Translations under genes and position numbers: made by a program
Notes under the pieces: generated by a model
What the model saw: the letters and a program-made list of their open reading frames with translations, nothing else
Databases searched by the model: none
What the model was told of the DNA's origin: nothing
Assembly: GCF_017298635.1 (NCBI RefSeq)
Contig: NZ_CP071182.1
Span: 2,790,001 to 2,854,000, forward strand
Origin: Paenalicyclobacillus mengziensis
Lineage (GTDB): Bacteria; Bacillota; Bacilli; Alicyclobacillales; Alicyclobacillaceae
Direction of reading: 5' to 3'
Length of the DNA stretch: 64,000 nucleotides
Part shown: positions 42,667 through 50,948 of the stretch, in pieces
How positions within the stretch are numbered: position 1 is the stretch's first letter
Layout of the letters: every line of letters starts with the position of its first letter

Positions 42667-43023
42667 TTACTTTTCCGTTGTATCGCTTTCTTCGCGTTTC
42701 GAACGCCATTTCTGGAATTCGAGAAAGTCTTTAAATTCATCCTTGCTAATGCCAGATGTCATTGCGTCACGGATCAAGTTGATCCAGTCTTGATCTAGCC
42801 GCTCCAACTGCTTCTGTAACTCGGCATCATCGCCTTCGATGAGTGCTGTCATTGATACGCCAAGAACCCCGCACAATTTTTCCAAGACTGAGATAGATGG
42901 ATTCCCCTGAATATCGCGTTCAATCGCACTAAGGTACGACTTTGCCACACCAGCGCGCTCTGCCAGTTCCGACAAACTCATCCTGCGCTGCAATCTTAAT
43001 TGCTGAATCCTCTTCCCAATCAT
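42667..43023 (-). CDS. sinR: SinR-like master repressor with Sin dimerisation domain
   Basis: 118 aa (B. subtilis SinR is 111). N-terminal helix-turn-helix MIGKRIQQLRLQRRMSLSEL and AGVAKSYLSAIERDIQGNPS, a linker, then a Sin domain LDQDWINLIRDAMTSGISKD, EFKDFLEF, the part that binds SinI. SinR represses biofilm matrix operons. It faces the exopolysaccharide cluster from the right and is probably the target of one of the SinI-like proteins 9 kb away. The upstream region carries CAATATAACG (43068-43077), close to the decamer near the other Sin genes. Confidence 0.88.
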   Translation of the reverse strand: MIGKRIQQLRLQRRMSLSELAERAGVAKSYLSAIERDIQGNPSISVLEKLCGVLGVSMTALIEGDDAELQKQLERLDQDWINLIRDAMTSGISKDEFKDFLEFQKWRSKREESDTTEK

Positions 43024-43308
43024 GGCTTAGACTCCTCACTTCTCTCTATACTGGCAACCATTGCCTTCAATATAACGAACTCCTCTTGTTTCTTATCATA
43101 GCCCAATTGCTAGAGAATCAACATACAATTTCGAGCGGAAATCAAAAAAGTTGTCCGTCGTATTCACGGTTTATTCAATATATACTCGCGAATTCTCGTT
43201 CTTACAAAGGAATTTTCGGTAAATATTTCGCCATACGAACCAATTGAATAATTTCCGAGGGCACCGTACAATGATTGCAAAACAGAAATGCTGGCGGGGG
43301 ATAGCAAT

Positions 43309-44670
43309 TTGGCAGGTGAAAAGTTGGACATTGTGGTAAAACGACTCATTACGGTGCGAGCACTGCGAAGTATTGGCCAGGGGGCCATGGTGGTGGACCT
43401 GACACTGTACTTAAAGTCGCTGCACTGGTCAGGAACTGAAATCGGTGCTGTGACCACAGGCGCCGGTTTGTTCGGCGCGATTCTGATCCTGATGGTGGGT
43501 GTCATCAGTGACCGAATCGGTCGACGGCCGTTTCTCTTGATTTACGAAGGACTGACGATTTTGGCGGCTGGTATGGCGACTTTGACGACGGCCGGATTCG
43601 TGTTGGTACTGGCAATTGTTATGGCTGGTTTTGGGCGGGGGCAGAGCGGGGCTGCAGGCCCTTTTAGTCCAGCGGAACAAGCGTGGCTCGCAGCGCACGT
43701 CACACAGCGCCATCGCGGGCGCGTTTTCAGCTTCAATAACGCTGTCGGATTCATTGGCATGGCTGTAGGGTCGATTGTGGCAGGCTGGCCAGCCATCGCT
43801 CATCGGCCAACGGTTCTTGGCGACTATCGTCCGATTTTTCTCATCGTCATGATATTGTCTTTTATCTGCGGCATTTTCATCTTCATCACGAAAGAAGAAC
43901 GCCGAACAACGACCGAACGCAGGCAAAAGGCTGGCATGTCTAGCGGCGAGCGTGTTCAAGCTTCATCATCACCGACGTCGTCTTCCAGTAAAGGTGTGAT
44001 TTATCGCCCGGAGCAGGCCGTTTCAGCGGATGCACCTGAGGCAGCCCTAGGGACGGATCTGGAGCGCAGCACGCGGCATCGAGAAAATGTAGCGATGGTG
44101 CAACTGGCAGCCATCAACACAATCAATGGTTTGGCAGTGGGATTGACAGGCCCGATGATGGTCTACTGGTTTAATCTGCGTTACGGTGCCAGTTCCGCAG
44201 AGATTGGCGCCACATTATCGGTCGGTTTTCTGTTAACTGGACTCGTGTCGATTCTGAGCGGCCGGCTGGCAGACCGCTACGGGATGGTCAAATCGGTCAC
44301 CGGTATGCGTGTCGTGGGGTCATCGATGATGCTGCTGCTTCCTTTTATTCCGAGTTTTTGGGGTGCATCTGGATTGTACGCCCTGCGCAGTGCGATGAAC
44401 CGCGGAACCCAAGGCAACCGCAGTGCACTCTCCGCGAGTATTGTTCGAGACCAGCGTCGCGGCTTGTCAATCAGTCTGAACGCATTGTCAATGCGGTTGC
44501 CGTCCGCACTGGGGCCTGCCATCTCAGGTTGGCTGTTTGACATCGGTGCGCTGAACCTCCCGATATTTTTGACGGCCGGCTTACAACTCTTAAACGCGTG
44601 GTTGTACCAAAAAATGTTTGGACGTTACGATAAGAACAGTGAGGATGCGGTGCCTTCGGCGTCTTCCTAG
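43309..44670 (+). CDS. Major facilitator superfamily transporter
   Basis: About 453 aa from TTG 43309 (GGCGGGGG 8 nt upstream); an ATG at 43288 has no ribosome site. Twelve membrane helices in two halves joined by a charged, Ser-rich cytoplasmic loop; the MFS motif A appears as GVISDRIGRRPFLL and again as GRLADRYGMV. Substrate unknown; drug or metabolite export is likely. It stands alone between sinR and the sda operon. Confidence 0.87.
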   Translation: MAGEKLDIVVKRLITVRALRSIGQGAMVVDLTLYLKSLHWSGTEIGAVTTGAGLFGAILILMVGVISDRIGRRPFLLIYEGLTILAAGMATLTTAGFVLVLAIVMAGFGRGQSGAAGPFSPAEQAWLAAHVTQRHRGRVFSFNNAVGFIGMAVGSIVAGWPAIAHRPTVLGDYRPIFLIVMILSFICGIFIFITKEERRTTTERRQKAGMSSGERVQASSSPTSSSSKGVIYRPEQAVSADAPEAALGTDLERSTRHRENVAMVQLAAINTINGLAVGLTGPMMVYWFNLRYGASSAEIGATLSVGFLLTGLVSILSGRLADRYGMVKSVTGMRVVGSSMMLLLPFIPSFWGASGLYALRSAMNRGTQGNRSALSASIVRDQRRGLSISLNALSMRLPSALGPAISGWLFDIGALNLPIFLTAGLQLLNAWLYQKMFGRYDKNSEDAVPSASS

Positions 44671-44725
44671 TGGTACGTAGGCTGCATGAGTCGAGAACCC
44701 CGTCTCAAAGAAGAATGACATTGCA

Positions 44726-44739
44726 TGAAAGCGCTTTAT
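44726..44739 (+). promoter_or_regulatory. cre-like catabolite control site
   Basis: TGAAAGCGCTTTAT with the perfect palindrome AAAGCGCTTT fits the CcpA consensus TGWAARCGYTWNCW except at one position. It lies about 140 bp before the glycine riboswitch of the sda operon. Confidence 0.55.
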
Positions 44740-44867
44740 TGCATACACTGATAGTGTAAGAAACTTAGATAAATACAGTGACCAACACCAAAGAAATCAG
44801 ATTGTGCCATGAGTCACTGGTGTTTTGTACATTGCTGACAAACTTTAAACGATGCAAATGACTTCGA

Positions 44868-45100
44868 CGTGAGAGTGTATCTCGAACCAGGGATACCACC
44901 GATGGGGCAATGTGTGAGCACGCTCAAACTCGCACAGAATCTCTCAGGTGACAGACAGCGCCGAAGAATGCAGCTCTGGAGAATGCCGACGAGTACGACA
45001 GGGTTACCCTGTTCGTCAGCATGCCGACGGTGCAACTTGAGTGTCCAGTCAATTTCAGTCTGCAATGGACACCAAGGGGACTCTCAGGTTTAGGACAGAG
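44868..45100 (+). ncRNA. Tandem glycine riboswitch upstream of sdaAA-sdaAB
   Basis: Aptamer 1 (about 44868-44965): GAGAGTG..., CCACCGATGGGGCAA, then AATCTCTCAGGTGACAGACAG. Aptamer 2 (about 44974-45100): CTCTGGAGAATGCC, GCATGCCGACGGTGCAA, then GGACTCTCAGGTTTAGGACAGAG. These are the conserved gcvT-motif blocks in order, including the linker between aptamers. An intrinsic terminator follows directly, suggesting glycine-dependent antitermination as in B. subtilis gcvT. The 74-codon ORF across it is not a gene. Confidence 0.9.
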
Positions 45101-45130
45101 ACACGTGAGACTTGGTTTCACGTGTCTTTT
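45098..45130 (+). terminator. Terminator of the glycine riboswitch expression platform
   Basis: GACACGTGA (45100-45108) pairs with TCACGTGTC (45118-45126), followed by TTTTATA. It begins within the last conserved bases of aptamer 2, so glycine binding can compete with it. Confidence 0.88.
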
Positions 45131-45270
45131 ATACGCGTTGAAAAACGGACACGGGGCAAGGTAGCAGTAACCTGGTAACGAGCTGCAAAGAACACTTTGG
45201 TAAGAAGTAAAAAAGAGCTGTTGATTGCTGGCGATTAAGGTATGATGGTCCAGATAGGGGGATCTTTCAC

Positions 45271-46326
45271 ATGGCATTTACTCATCTGCGCGAGTTGGTG
45301 GAACTAGCACAATCGCGAGGTGTAAAGATATCGCGCGTGATGCTGGACGTCGAAATGGATCAGTCGGGCGCCACTGAGAACGAAATATTCGACAAGATGT
45401 CGTACCAATTTGACGTCATGGAGGAAGCAGTACGAAAGGGAACGAATGAACCGGTACAGTCCCGCAGTGGTATCACGGGTGGAGACGGTTATCGGATGTA
45501 CGAGTACGTAAAGAAAGGCCGAAGCTTTATCGACGGGGCAGCGCTCAGTGCGATGGCCTATGCGTTGTCAGTGTCTGAAGTCAATTCCGCGATGGGAAGG
45601 ATTGTTGCCACGCCAACGGCAGGGTCGGCTGGAATTTTACCTGGCGTCCTTGTCTCGGTACTTGACTCGGGTCGGTATAAGCGGGAAGACATCGTCATGT
45701 CGCTCATGACGGCTGCAGCCATCGGCCTCGTGATTGCCAACTCTGCGTCTATTTCCGGTGCCGCGGGGGGGTGTCAGGCGGAAGTGGGTTCCGCAACAGC
45801 GATGGCTGCAGGTGCCTTGGTGGAACTGGCCGATGGAACGCCGGAACAGGTGACACACGCGGTTGGTCTGGCGTTGAAAAACTCGCTAGGACTCGTGTGC
45901 GATCCGGTGGCGGGTCTCGTCGAGATTCCGTGCATTGTCCGCAACGGACTGCACTCGATTACCGCGTTGGCGGCGGCTGACATGGCGTTGGCCGGAGTTC
46001 GGAGCATTATCCCGCCTGACGAGGTGATTGCTGCTATGTACCGCATTGGCAACGAATTGCCGCTCAGTCTACGTGAAACAGGCATTGGTGGTTTGGCAGG
46101 AACACCGACGGGCAAGGCCATCCGCGAGCGCGTGTTTGGCAGAGCATCAGGCACGGATGTGCCAACACCAACGGCTGGTGTTCGCGCGTGTCAGACAAGA
46201 GCAGTTGGGGTTCGGGATACCTCAATGCCGGAAGACCATACTGCAAAAACCAAGGCTGAGCTAGGAGAGACACATAAGCTTGACGGTACTCAGCAGAAGA
46301 CCCGGGAAGGACAGACAACGGTATGA
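45271..46326 (+). CDS. sdaAA: L-serine dehydratase, iron-sulfur dependent, alpha subunit
   Basis: 351 aa, start preceded by AGGGGG. Contains GGDGYRMYEYVKKGRSFIDG, PTAGSAGILPGVL, and Cys residues of the 4Fe-4S site (GGCQAEVGSATAMA, VCDPVAGLVEIPC). About 60 C-terminal residues beyond the usual end (about 295) are low-complexity and charged. With the beta subunit it converts L-serine to pyruvate and ammonia. It lies under a glycine riboswitch, suggesting glycine is converted to serine and then degraded. Confidence 0.93.
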   Translation: MAFTHLRELVELAQSRGVKISRVMLDVEMDQSGATENEIFDKMSYQFDVMEEAVRKGTNEPVQSRSGITGGDGYRMYEYVKKGRSFIDGAALSAMAYALSVSEVNSAMGRIVATPTAGSAGILPGVLVSVLDSGRYKREDIVMSLMTAAAIGLVIANSASISGAAGGCQAEVGSATAMAAGALVELADGTPEQVTHAVGLALKNSLGLVCDPVAGLVEIPCIVRNGLHSITALAAADMALAGVRSIIPPDEVIAAMYRIGNELPLSLRETGIGGLAGTPTGKAIRERVFGRASGTDVPTPTAGVRACQTRAVGVRDTSMPEDHTAKTKAELGETHKLDGTQQKTREGQTTV

Positions 46327-46994
46327 AATACAATGGCATGTTTGAAATTATTGGGCCGGTTATGGTTGGCCCTTCCAGTTCACATACTGCTGGAGCCTTA
46401 CGCATTGGTCAGATTGCTCGCCAGTTGCTTGGTATAGAGCCGGAATATGTTACGTTCCAGTTGTTTGGGTCGTTTGCAGAGACCTATCAGGGCCACGGCA
46501 CCGATTTAGCTTTAATTGCCGGTGTACTTGGACTGACAACAGACGACGATGACGTTCGCCGGGCCGACGAGCTGGCTGTCGAACGTGGACTTGAGTACCA
46601 GTTTACGAAGGGGAGCGGCGGCCAGTATCATCCCAACACGGTCGCCATCAACATCTCTGGTGGCGACCGAGCCGTACGGCTCATCGCCAGTTCGCTTGGC
46701 GGGGGCAAGGCAGAGGTTCAGGAACTTGAAGGTCTACCTTTGCGGTTTTCAGCGGAAATTCCGACGCTCATCCTCTACCATCAGGACCGCAACGGCTTCC
46801 TGGCGAAAGTTTCTCAGCTTCTCGACAACGCTGGCTACAACATTGCGCGCTTGGCTCTGGAACGGTGGCGGCGCGGCGGCGACGCCATTACCGTGTGCGA
46901 AGTGGACGGCCCACTGAAGTCCGATATCTGCGAGGTCATGCGCTCCTCTATCCCTGGGTTGAAGGAATTGCGTGTACTCGACGCTGGTTTTTAA
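46323..46994 (+). CDS. sdaAB: L-serine dehydratase, iron-sulfur dependent, beta subunit
   Basis: 223 aa; its ATG overlaps the alpha-subunit stop by 4 bp. Starts MKYNGMFEIIGPVMVGPSSS HTAGA (the serine-dehydratase beta signature) and ends with an ACT domain (LILYHQDRNGFLAKVSQLLD onward), as in the Bacillus two-subunit enzyme. Same operon as sdaAA. Confidence 0.94.
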   Translation: MKYNGMFEIIGPVMVGPSSSHTAGALRIGQIARQLLGIEPEYVTFQLFGSFAETYQGHGTDLALIAGVLGLTTDDDDVRRADELAVERGLEYQFTKGSGGQYHPNTVAINISGGDRAVRLIASSLGGGKAEVQELEGLPLRFSAEIPTLILYHQDRNGFLAKVSQLLDNAGYNIARLALERWRRGGDAITVCEVDGPLKSDICEVMRSSIPGLKELRVLDAGF

Positions 46995-47005
46995 ACAGGC
47001 TTTGA

Positions 47006-47905
47006 TTACATATCTTGAAGCTGTGTCTTGAACCTGAGGATGAAATTCCTGGCTGCAGGGGCGTTGTGGCTTGTTTTTTGCCAGACAAGTGCAAGGCACG
47101 AGTCTTCCTGTTCAAGGCCGGCAATGGCGACAGGGACGCCCTGGCCCGTCAGGATGTACGGGTCGTGTCTGATGGTATAGTCGAATCCGATGGTGATAGC
47201 AAGGTTTTCCCGAACTGCATTACGGATAGCATCGAGGTTGTTGGTCGAGAACAGGATGTTCACCGGGCCGTGTTTCCCTGAAAAATCTCGGATAAACTCC
47301 CATACCCTGTCGTCGTCATAGAGGACAAGCGGGTGCTGCCGTATCTCCTCAGGTGTAATGGTTGAGGCAAATGCCAGTGGCGAGTTCTTACTTAAGGCAG
47401 CTATCATCTTTCCCCGCAGGACCACTTCATAGTCCACTTTATCCTGCATTTCGATGAGACTTCTGGTCAATCCAATCAGTCCAATGTCAATTTTGTCCTG
47501 CTTAATGTCGTCGATGATTTCCTGCGTTGCTTTTTCAGTGATGGCGATTTGGATGTTTGGGTAATCCGCTTTATAGGCAGACAGGGTACCGGGGAGAAAC
47601 ATCATGGGCCCTGGCACTGTGCCAATGCGCAGTTCGCCGCAAAGTAGATTCGCGGAGTCTGAGACTTCGCGCAGTTCCTGCAGTTTCATCAAGGCCTCAA
47701 CGGCCTTTTGAATGACCTTGCTGCCGATGTCCGTAGGTTTGGCCCCGCTACGTGAACGAATAAATATCTTGACCCCAAGTTCGGATTCCAAGTGAGCAAT
47801 GGATTGGCTGATGGCCGACTGAGTTACGTGAAGATTTTGTGACGCCACAGAGAGAGACCCCGCTTTGGCTACCTCAACGATATACTCCAACTGCTCAATA
47901 TTCAC
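47006..47905 (-). CDS. LysR-family transcriptional regulator
   Basis: 299 aa. N-terminal winged HTH with MNIEQLEYIVEVAKAGSLSV, ASQNLHVTQSAISQSIAHLE; C-terminal periplasmic-binding-like effector domain (about 90-295). The family often senses a small metabolite and regulates a divergent neighbour, here the R2-like oxidase gene 160 bp away. It converges on the sda operon, whose stop is 12 bp from its own. Effector unknown. Confidence 0.9.
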   Translation of the reverse strand: MNIEQLEYIVEVAKAGSLSVASQNLHVTQSAISQSIAHLESELGVKIFIRSRSGAKPTDIGSKVIQKAVEALMKLQELREVSDSANLLCGELRIGTVPGPMMFLPGTLSAYKADYPNIQIAITEKATQEIIDDIKQDKIDIGLIGLTRSLIEMQDKVDYEVVLRGKMIAALSKNSPLAFASTITPEEIRQHPLVLYDDDRVWEFIRDFSGKHGPVNILFSTNNLDAIRNAVRENLAITIGFDYTIRHDPYILTGQGVPVAIAGLEQEDSCLALVWQKTSHNAPAARNFILRFKTQLQDM

Positions 47906-48066
47906 GTAGCATCCCTTTCCATTAGCACGGCTTAATGAAGGGTAACGAATACTTATTATATTTTATCGAAGTGCGTCTATATAATGAAGTTGACTCATGT
48001 TAGAACTATCAGAATGTTTTCGCACACTGTTTGTCCATCTGGCAAGTTAGGAAAGGGGTACGATGC

Positions 48067-48960
48067 ATGCGTAACCAAGTCGTTACCACAAGTCCATCTG
48101 GCCTGCGAAAGGATACACTTCCCTATCGCCTGTACGAGAAGGCAAAACGCCTTGGAATCTGGAATCCGAGAGACCTCGACTTTTCGCGGGATAAAGAGGA
48201 TTGGCTCACAATGACCGACGATCAACGCGCCGGCATCCTGCGTCTCATCTCCCAGTTTCAAGCAGGGGAGGAGGCAGTCACCGTCGATTTGCTGCCGCTC
48301 ATCATGGTCATTGCCAGTGAAGGCCGCCTTGAGGAAGAGATGTTCCTCACCACATTCCTCTTCGAAGAAGCCAAGCATACAGAGTTTTTCCGCCTATTAC
48401 TTGATGCACTCGATATCCACGAAGACCTCTCTGTGCACCATGCGCCGACCTATCGCAAGATCTTCTATGAAATCCTACCCGAGACGATGCAACGCTTGAA
48501 ACATGACAGTTCGCCGAAGGCCGTCGCTGATGCCTCCGTCGTCTACAACATGTTCGTGGAAGGAATGCTCGCTGAAACAGGCTACTACTCTTTCTACCAG
48601 TCCCTGGAGAAGGTCGGGAAGATGCCCGGTTTGCTTGAAGGCATTGGCTATCTGAAACGCGACGAGTCGCGTCACATCGGATACGGCACCTTTTTGTTGC
48701 AGCGTCTCATCTGTGAAGACCCATCCCTCTACGAGTACGTCGAGCAGCGTCTCGGTGAACTTCTCCCTCTCGCGATTGCACTCAACCAGGAAGGCCTTCA
48801 GGACCGAGATGAGAGCGATCCGATGGCCGTAGACGCCGACTCCGTCATGCAGTTCTCGATGAAGCAGTTTCAGCTGCGCCTTGAGAAACTGCAGCGGGCG
48901 AAAGACCGTACGGTAGAAGAACTGTACCGTATGCCTGAAGAAGCGTTCGGGGTTCTATAG
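48067..48960 (+). CDS. R2-like ligand-binding oxidase (Mn/Fe protein)
   Basis: 297 aa from ATG 48067 with AAAGGGG upstream. Metal ligands of the ferritin-like four-helix bundle are visible: Glu about 68 (GEEAV), Glu101 and His104 (EEAKH), Glu165, Glu200 and His203 (DESRH). Val71 and Tyr160 correspond to the pair that forms an ether cross-link in Geobacillus R2lox. These proteins assemble a Mn/Fe centre and bind a fatty-acid-like ligand; the in vivo reaction is not known. It is upstream of an alcohol/aldehyde oxidation operon. Confidence 0.88.
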   Translation: MRNQVVTTSPSGLRKDTLPYRLYEKAKRLGIWNPRDLDFSRDKEDWLTMTDDQRAGILRLISQFQAGEEAVTVDLLPLIMVIASEGRLEEEMFLTTFLFEEAKHTEFFRLLLDALDIHEDLSVHHAPTYRKIFYEILPETMQRLKHDSSPKAVADASVVYNMFVEGMLAETGYYSFYQSLEKVGKMPGLLEGIGYLKRDESRHIGYGTFLLQRLICEDPSLYEYVEQRLGELLPLAIALNQEGLQDRDESDPMAVDADSVMQFSMKQFQLRLEKLQRAKDRTVEELYRMPEEAFGVL

Positions 48961-48966
48961 AACCCC
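48949..48966. repeat. Perfect 18-bp palindrome at the R2lox stop codon
   Basis: GGGGTTCTATAGAACCCC spans the TAG stop. It could form a cruciform or a short loopless hairpin; no T-run follows, so it is not a standard terminator. Confidence 0.6.
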
Positions 48967-49026
48967 GGCTAGACCCCTCTGCGATGTGTATGCGTTTTCA
49001 ACCACATATTGAAGGAGGTTTCCTGT

Positions 49027-50547
49027 ATGGCAGTGGTGTCACAGTTAATGGAATTTCCTCTGTTCATCGACGGTACGTATTCACCAAGCGAGTCCGGAGA
49101 GTGGTTTGAGGTCGTTAACCCGGCCTCGGGGCAGCCGGCTGCACGTGTCGCAAAAGGAACAGCGAAAGATGTGGACAGAGCGGTAAGAAACGCGAGGGAG
49201 ACGTTTGACAGCGGCGTTTGGTCACGACGCACTCCTGCAGAACGGGCAGAGGTGCTCACCGCCTTCGCGCAGAAAATCGCTGAAAACGCCCCGCAACTGG
49301 TGTTTCTTGAAGCCATCTCCTCAGGCGGAACCATTCGTCGTGTTGCAGCTTCAGACATTCTGCAAATTGTCGACCTCTTGCAACAAACAGCACAGTTTGC
49401 ACTTGAGTACCCCTACGTCGAATCTCTCCCCATCATGAACTTCCCTGGGCCGAGCAATAATCAAGTCTGGCGGGAACCCATCGGGGTCTGTGCGGCCATC
49501 ACAGCATGGAACTTCCCGCTGATTTTGGCGATGTGGAAGTTGGCACCGGCGCTCGCCATGGGCAATTCCATCGTTATCAAACCCGCGTCTAACACGCCGC
49601 TGTCAACCATTAAACTGGCAGAACTCGCGGTAGAGGCAGGTTTGCCGAAAGGGGTCTTCAACGTGGTTGCCGGCCCGGGTGCCCGCGTCGGTGAAGCGCT
49701 GGTTCAGCACAACATGGTGGACAAGGTAGCGTTCACCGGATCGACAGAGGTGGGTCGCCGCATCATGCAACTCGCAGCCGGTACGGTGAAGCGCGTGACA
49801 CTCGAACTTGGCGGCAAGTCGCCGGCGATTGTTCTTCCCGATGCCGATCTCGATATCGCCATCCCCGGCATCCTCTTTGGCACGTTCCTGCACGCAGGGC
49901 AGATCTGCGAATCTGGCACACGGATACTCGTGCACGACAGCATCTACGACGAAGTCATAGAGCGGCTGGTCGCGGCGGCTTCGGCCATCAAAGTTGGCGA
50001 TCCGCTGAAGGAGCAAACGGGCATGGGCCCCATTGTCTCCGAATCCCAACTGCAAACCATCCTCGACTACATAGAGGCTGGGAAACGTGAAGGGGCACGG
50101 CTCGTTTGCGGCGGTCGGAGAATCACAGAGAATGGCATGGAAAACGGGTATTTCCTGGAGCCGACCATTTTTGCCGACGTGCGAAACGACATGAAGATTG
50201 CACAGGAGGAAATCTTCGGGCCGGTGTTGTCCGTCATCCGCTACTCAGACGTCGAAGAAGCGGTTCGCCTGGCGAATGACACCATTTACGGCCTTGCGGC
50301 AGGCGTATGGACAAGGGACGTGAATGCCGCCTACCGGATTGCGCGTGAACTTCGGGCGGGGACCATCTGGATCAACGACTGGCACATGTTCCGCAGCGAC
50401 GCTCCCTTTGGCGGCTACAAACAGAGTGGGTTTGGACGCGAGATTGGCAAGTATGCACTCGATGAGTACAGCCAAATCAAGCATGTCCACACGTCTCTCG
50501 TCAGCGAAGTCAGTGGTCGGCCGTGGTATGGAATCCTGTTTACCTGA
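49027..50547 (+). CDS. NAD(P)+-dependent aldehyde dehydrogenase
   Basis: 506 aa from ATG 49027 with AAGGAGG upstream. ALDH signatures: the Asn of TAWNFPLILAMWK, GSTEVGRRI, the general-base Glu of LELGGKSPAIVL, and the catalytic Cys in HAGQICESGTR (about residue 298). Oxidises an aldehyde to the acid. First gene of a run with DUF779 and an iron alcohol dehydrogenase, which suggests processing of an alcohol through its aldehyde. Confidence 0.94.
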   Translation: MAVVSQLMEFPLFIDGTYSPSESGEWFEVVNPASGQPAARVAKGTAKDVDRAVRNARETFDSGVWSRRTPAERAEVLTAFAQKIAENAPQLVFLEAISSGGTIRRVAASDILQIVDLLQQTAQFALEYPYVESLPIMNFPGPSNNQVWREPIGVCAAITAWNFPLILAMWKLAPALAMGNSIVIKPASNTPLSTIKLAELAVEAGLPKGVFNVVAGPGARVGEALVQHNMVDKVAFTGSTEVGRRIMQLAAGTVKRVTLELGGKSPAIVLPDADLDIAIPGILFGTFLHAGQICESGTRILVHDSIYDEVIERLVAAASAIKVGDPLKEQTGMGPIVSESQLQTILDYIEAGKREGARLVCGGRRITENGMENGYFLEPTIFADVRNDMKIAQEEIFGPVLSVIRYSDVEEAVRLANDTIYGLAAGVWTRDVNAAYRIARELRAGTIWINDWHMFRSDAPFGGYKQSGFGREIGKYALDEYSQIKHVHTSLVSEVSGRPWYGILFT

Positions 50548-50557
50548 GGTGACGGTC

Positions 50558-50881
50558 ATGACAGCGAACTATTACCTGTCGACAGGGGCCAGAGAACTCC
50601 TTCTGCAAATCGCGCAGGATGAGGAGGGTCCCTTTACGATGATCATTGCAAACGGCTGCTGTGACGGTACGGCCCCCTATTTGTACCGGGACGTAACGCC
50701 TGAGCCGAATTGGCAGTTGGTCTTGCAGGATGACCTGGTTAGTGTGTACACCGGAAATCTTGGTCCTGATGTCCCTGGAATGGATGTGCTCATCGACGCC
50801 CTGCCGGCGGTTAGTGACAGTTTTTCACTCGAGTCCGATTATGGGTATCGGTTTGTGGTGCGGTTGCTCGCGAGAAATTGA
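50558..50881 (+). CDS. DUF779-family protein linked to aldehyde dehydrogenase
   Basis: 107 aa from ATG 50558 (GAGGTGACGG upstream), 10 bp after the ALDH stop; the frame continues upstream antisense-like but is not homologous. Contains the DUF779 motif ANGCCDGTAP with paired Cys. DUF779 genes sit next to acetaldehyde-dehydrogenase-type ALDH genes in many bacteria; the role is unknown, possibly an accessory or metal-binding protein. Confidence 0.85.
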   Translation: MTANYYLSTGARELLLQIAQDEEGPFTMIIANGCCDGTAPYLYRDVTPEPNWQLVLQDDLVSVYTGNLGPDVPGMDVLIDALPAVSDSFSLESDYGYRFVVRLLARN

Positions 50882-50948
50882 GTCAAGGGACGCTTTGCAT
50901 TGAGGAACGCGCCCCCGGACTGCGTTCAAACAAGGAGGAGTCAAACAT

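Noticed and set aside
44869..45093. 74-codon plus-strand ORF
   Set aside because: It runs through the conserved blocks of the tandem glycine riboswitch and has no ribosome site.
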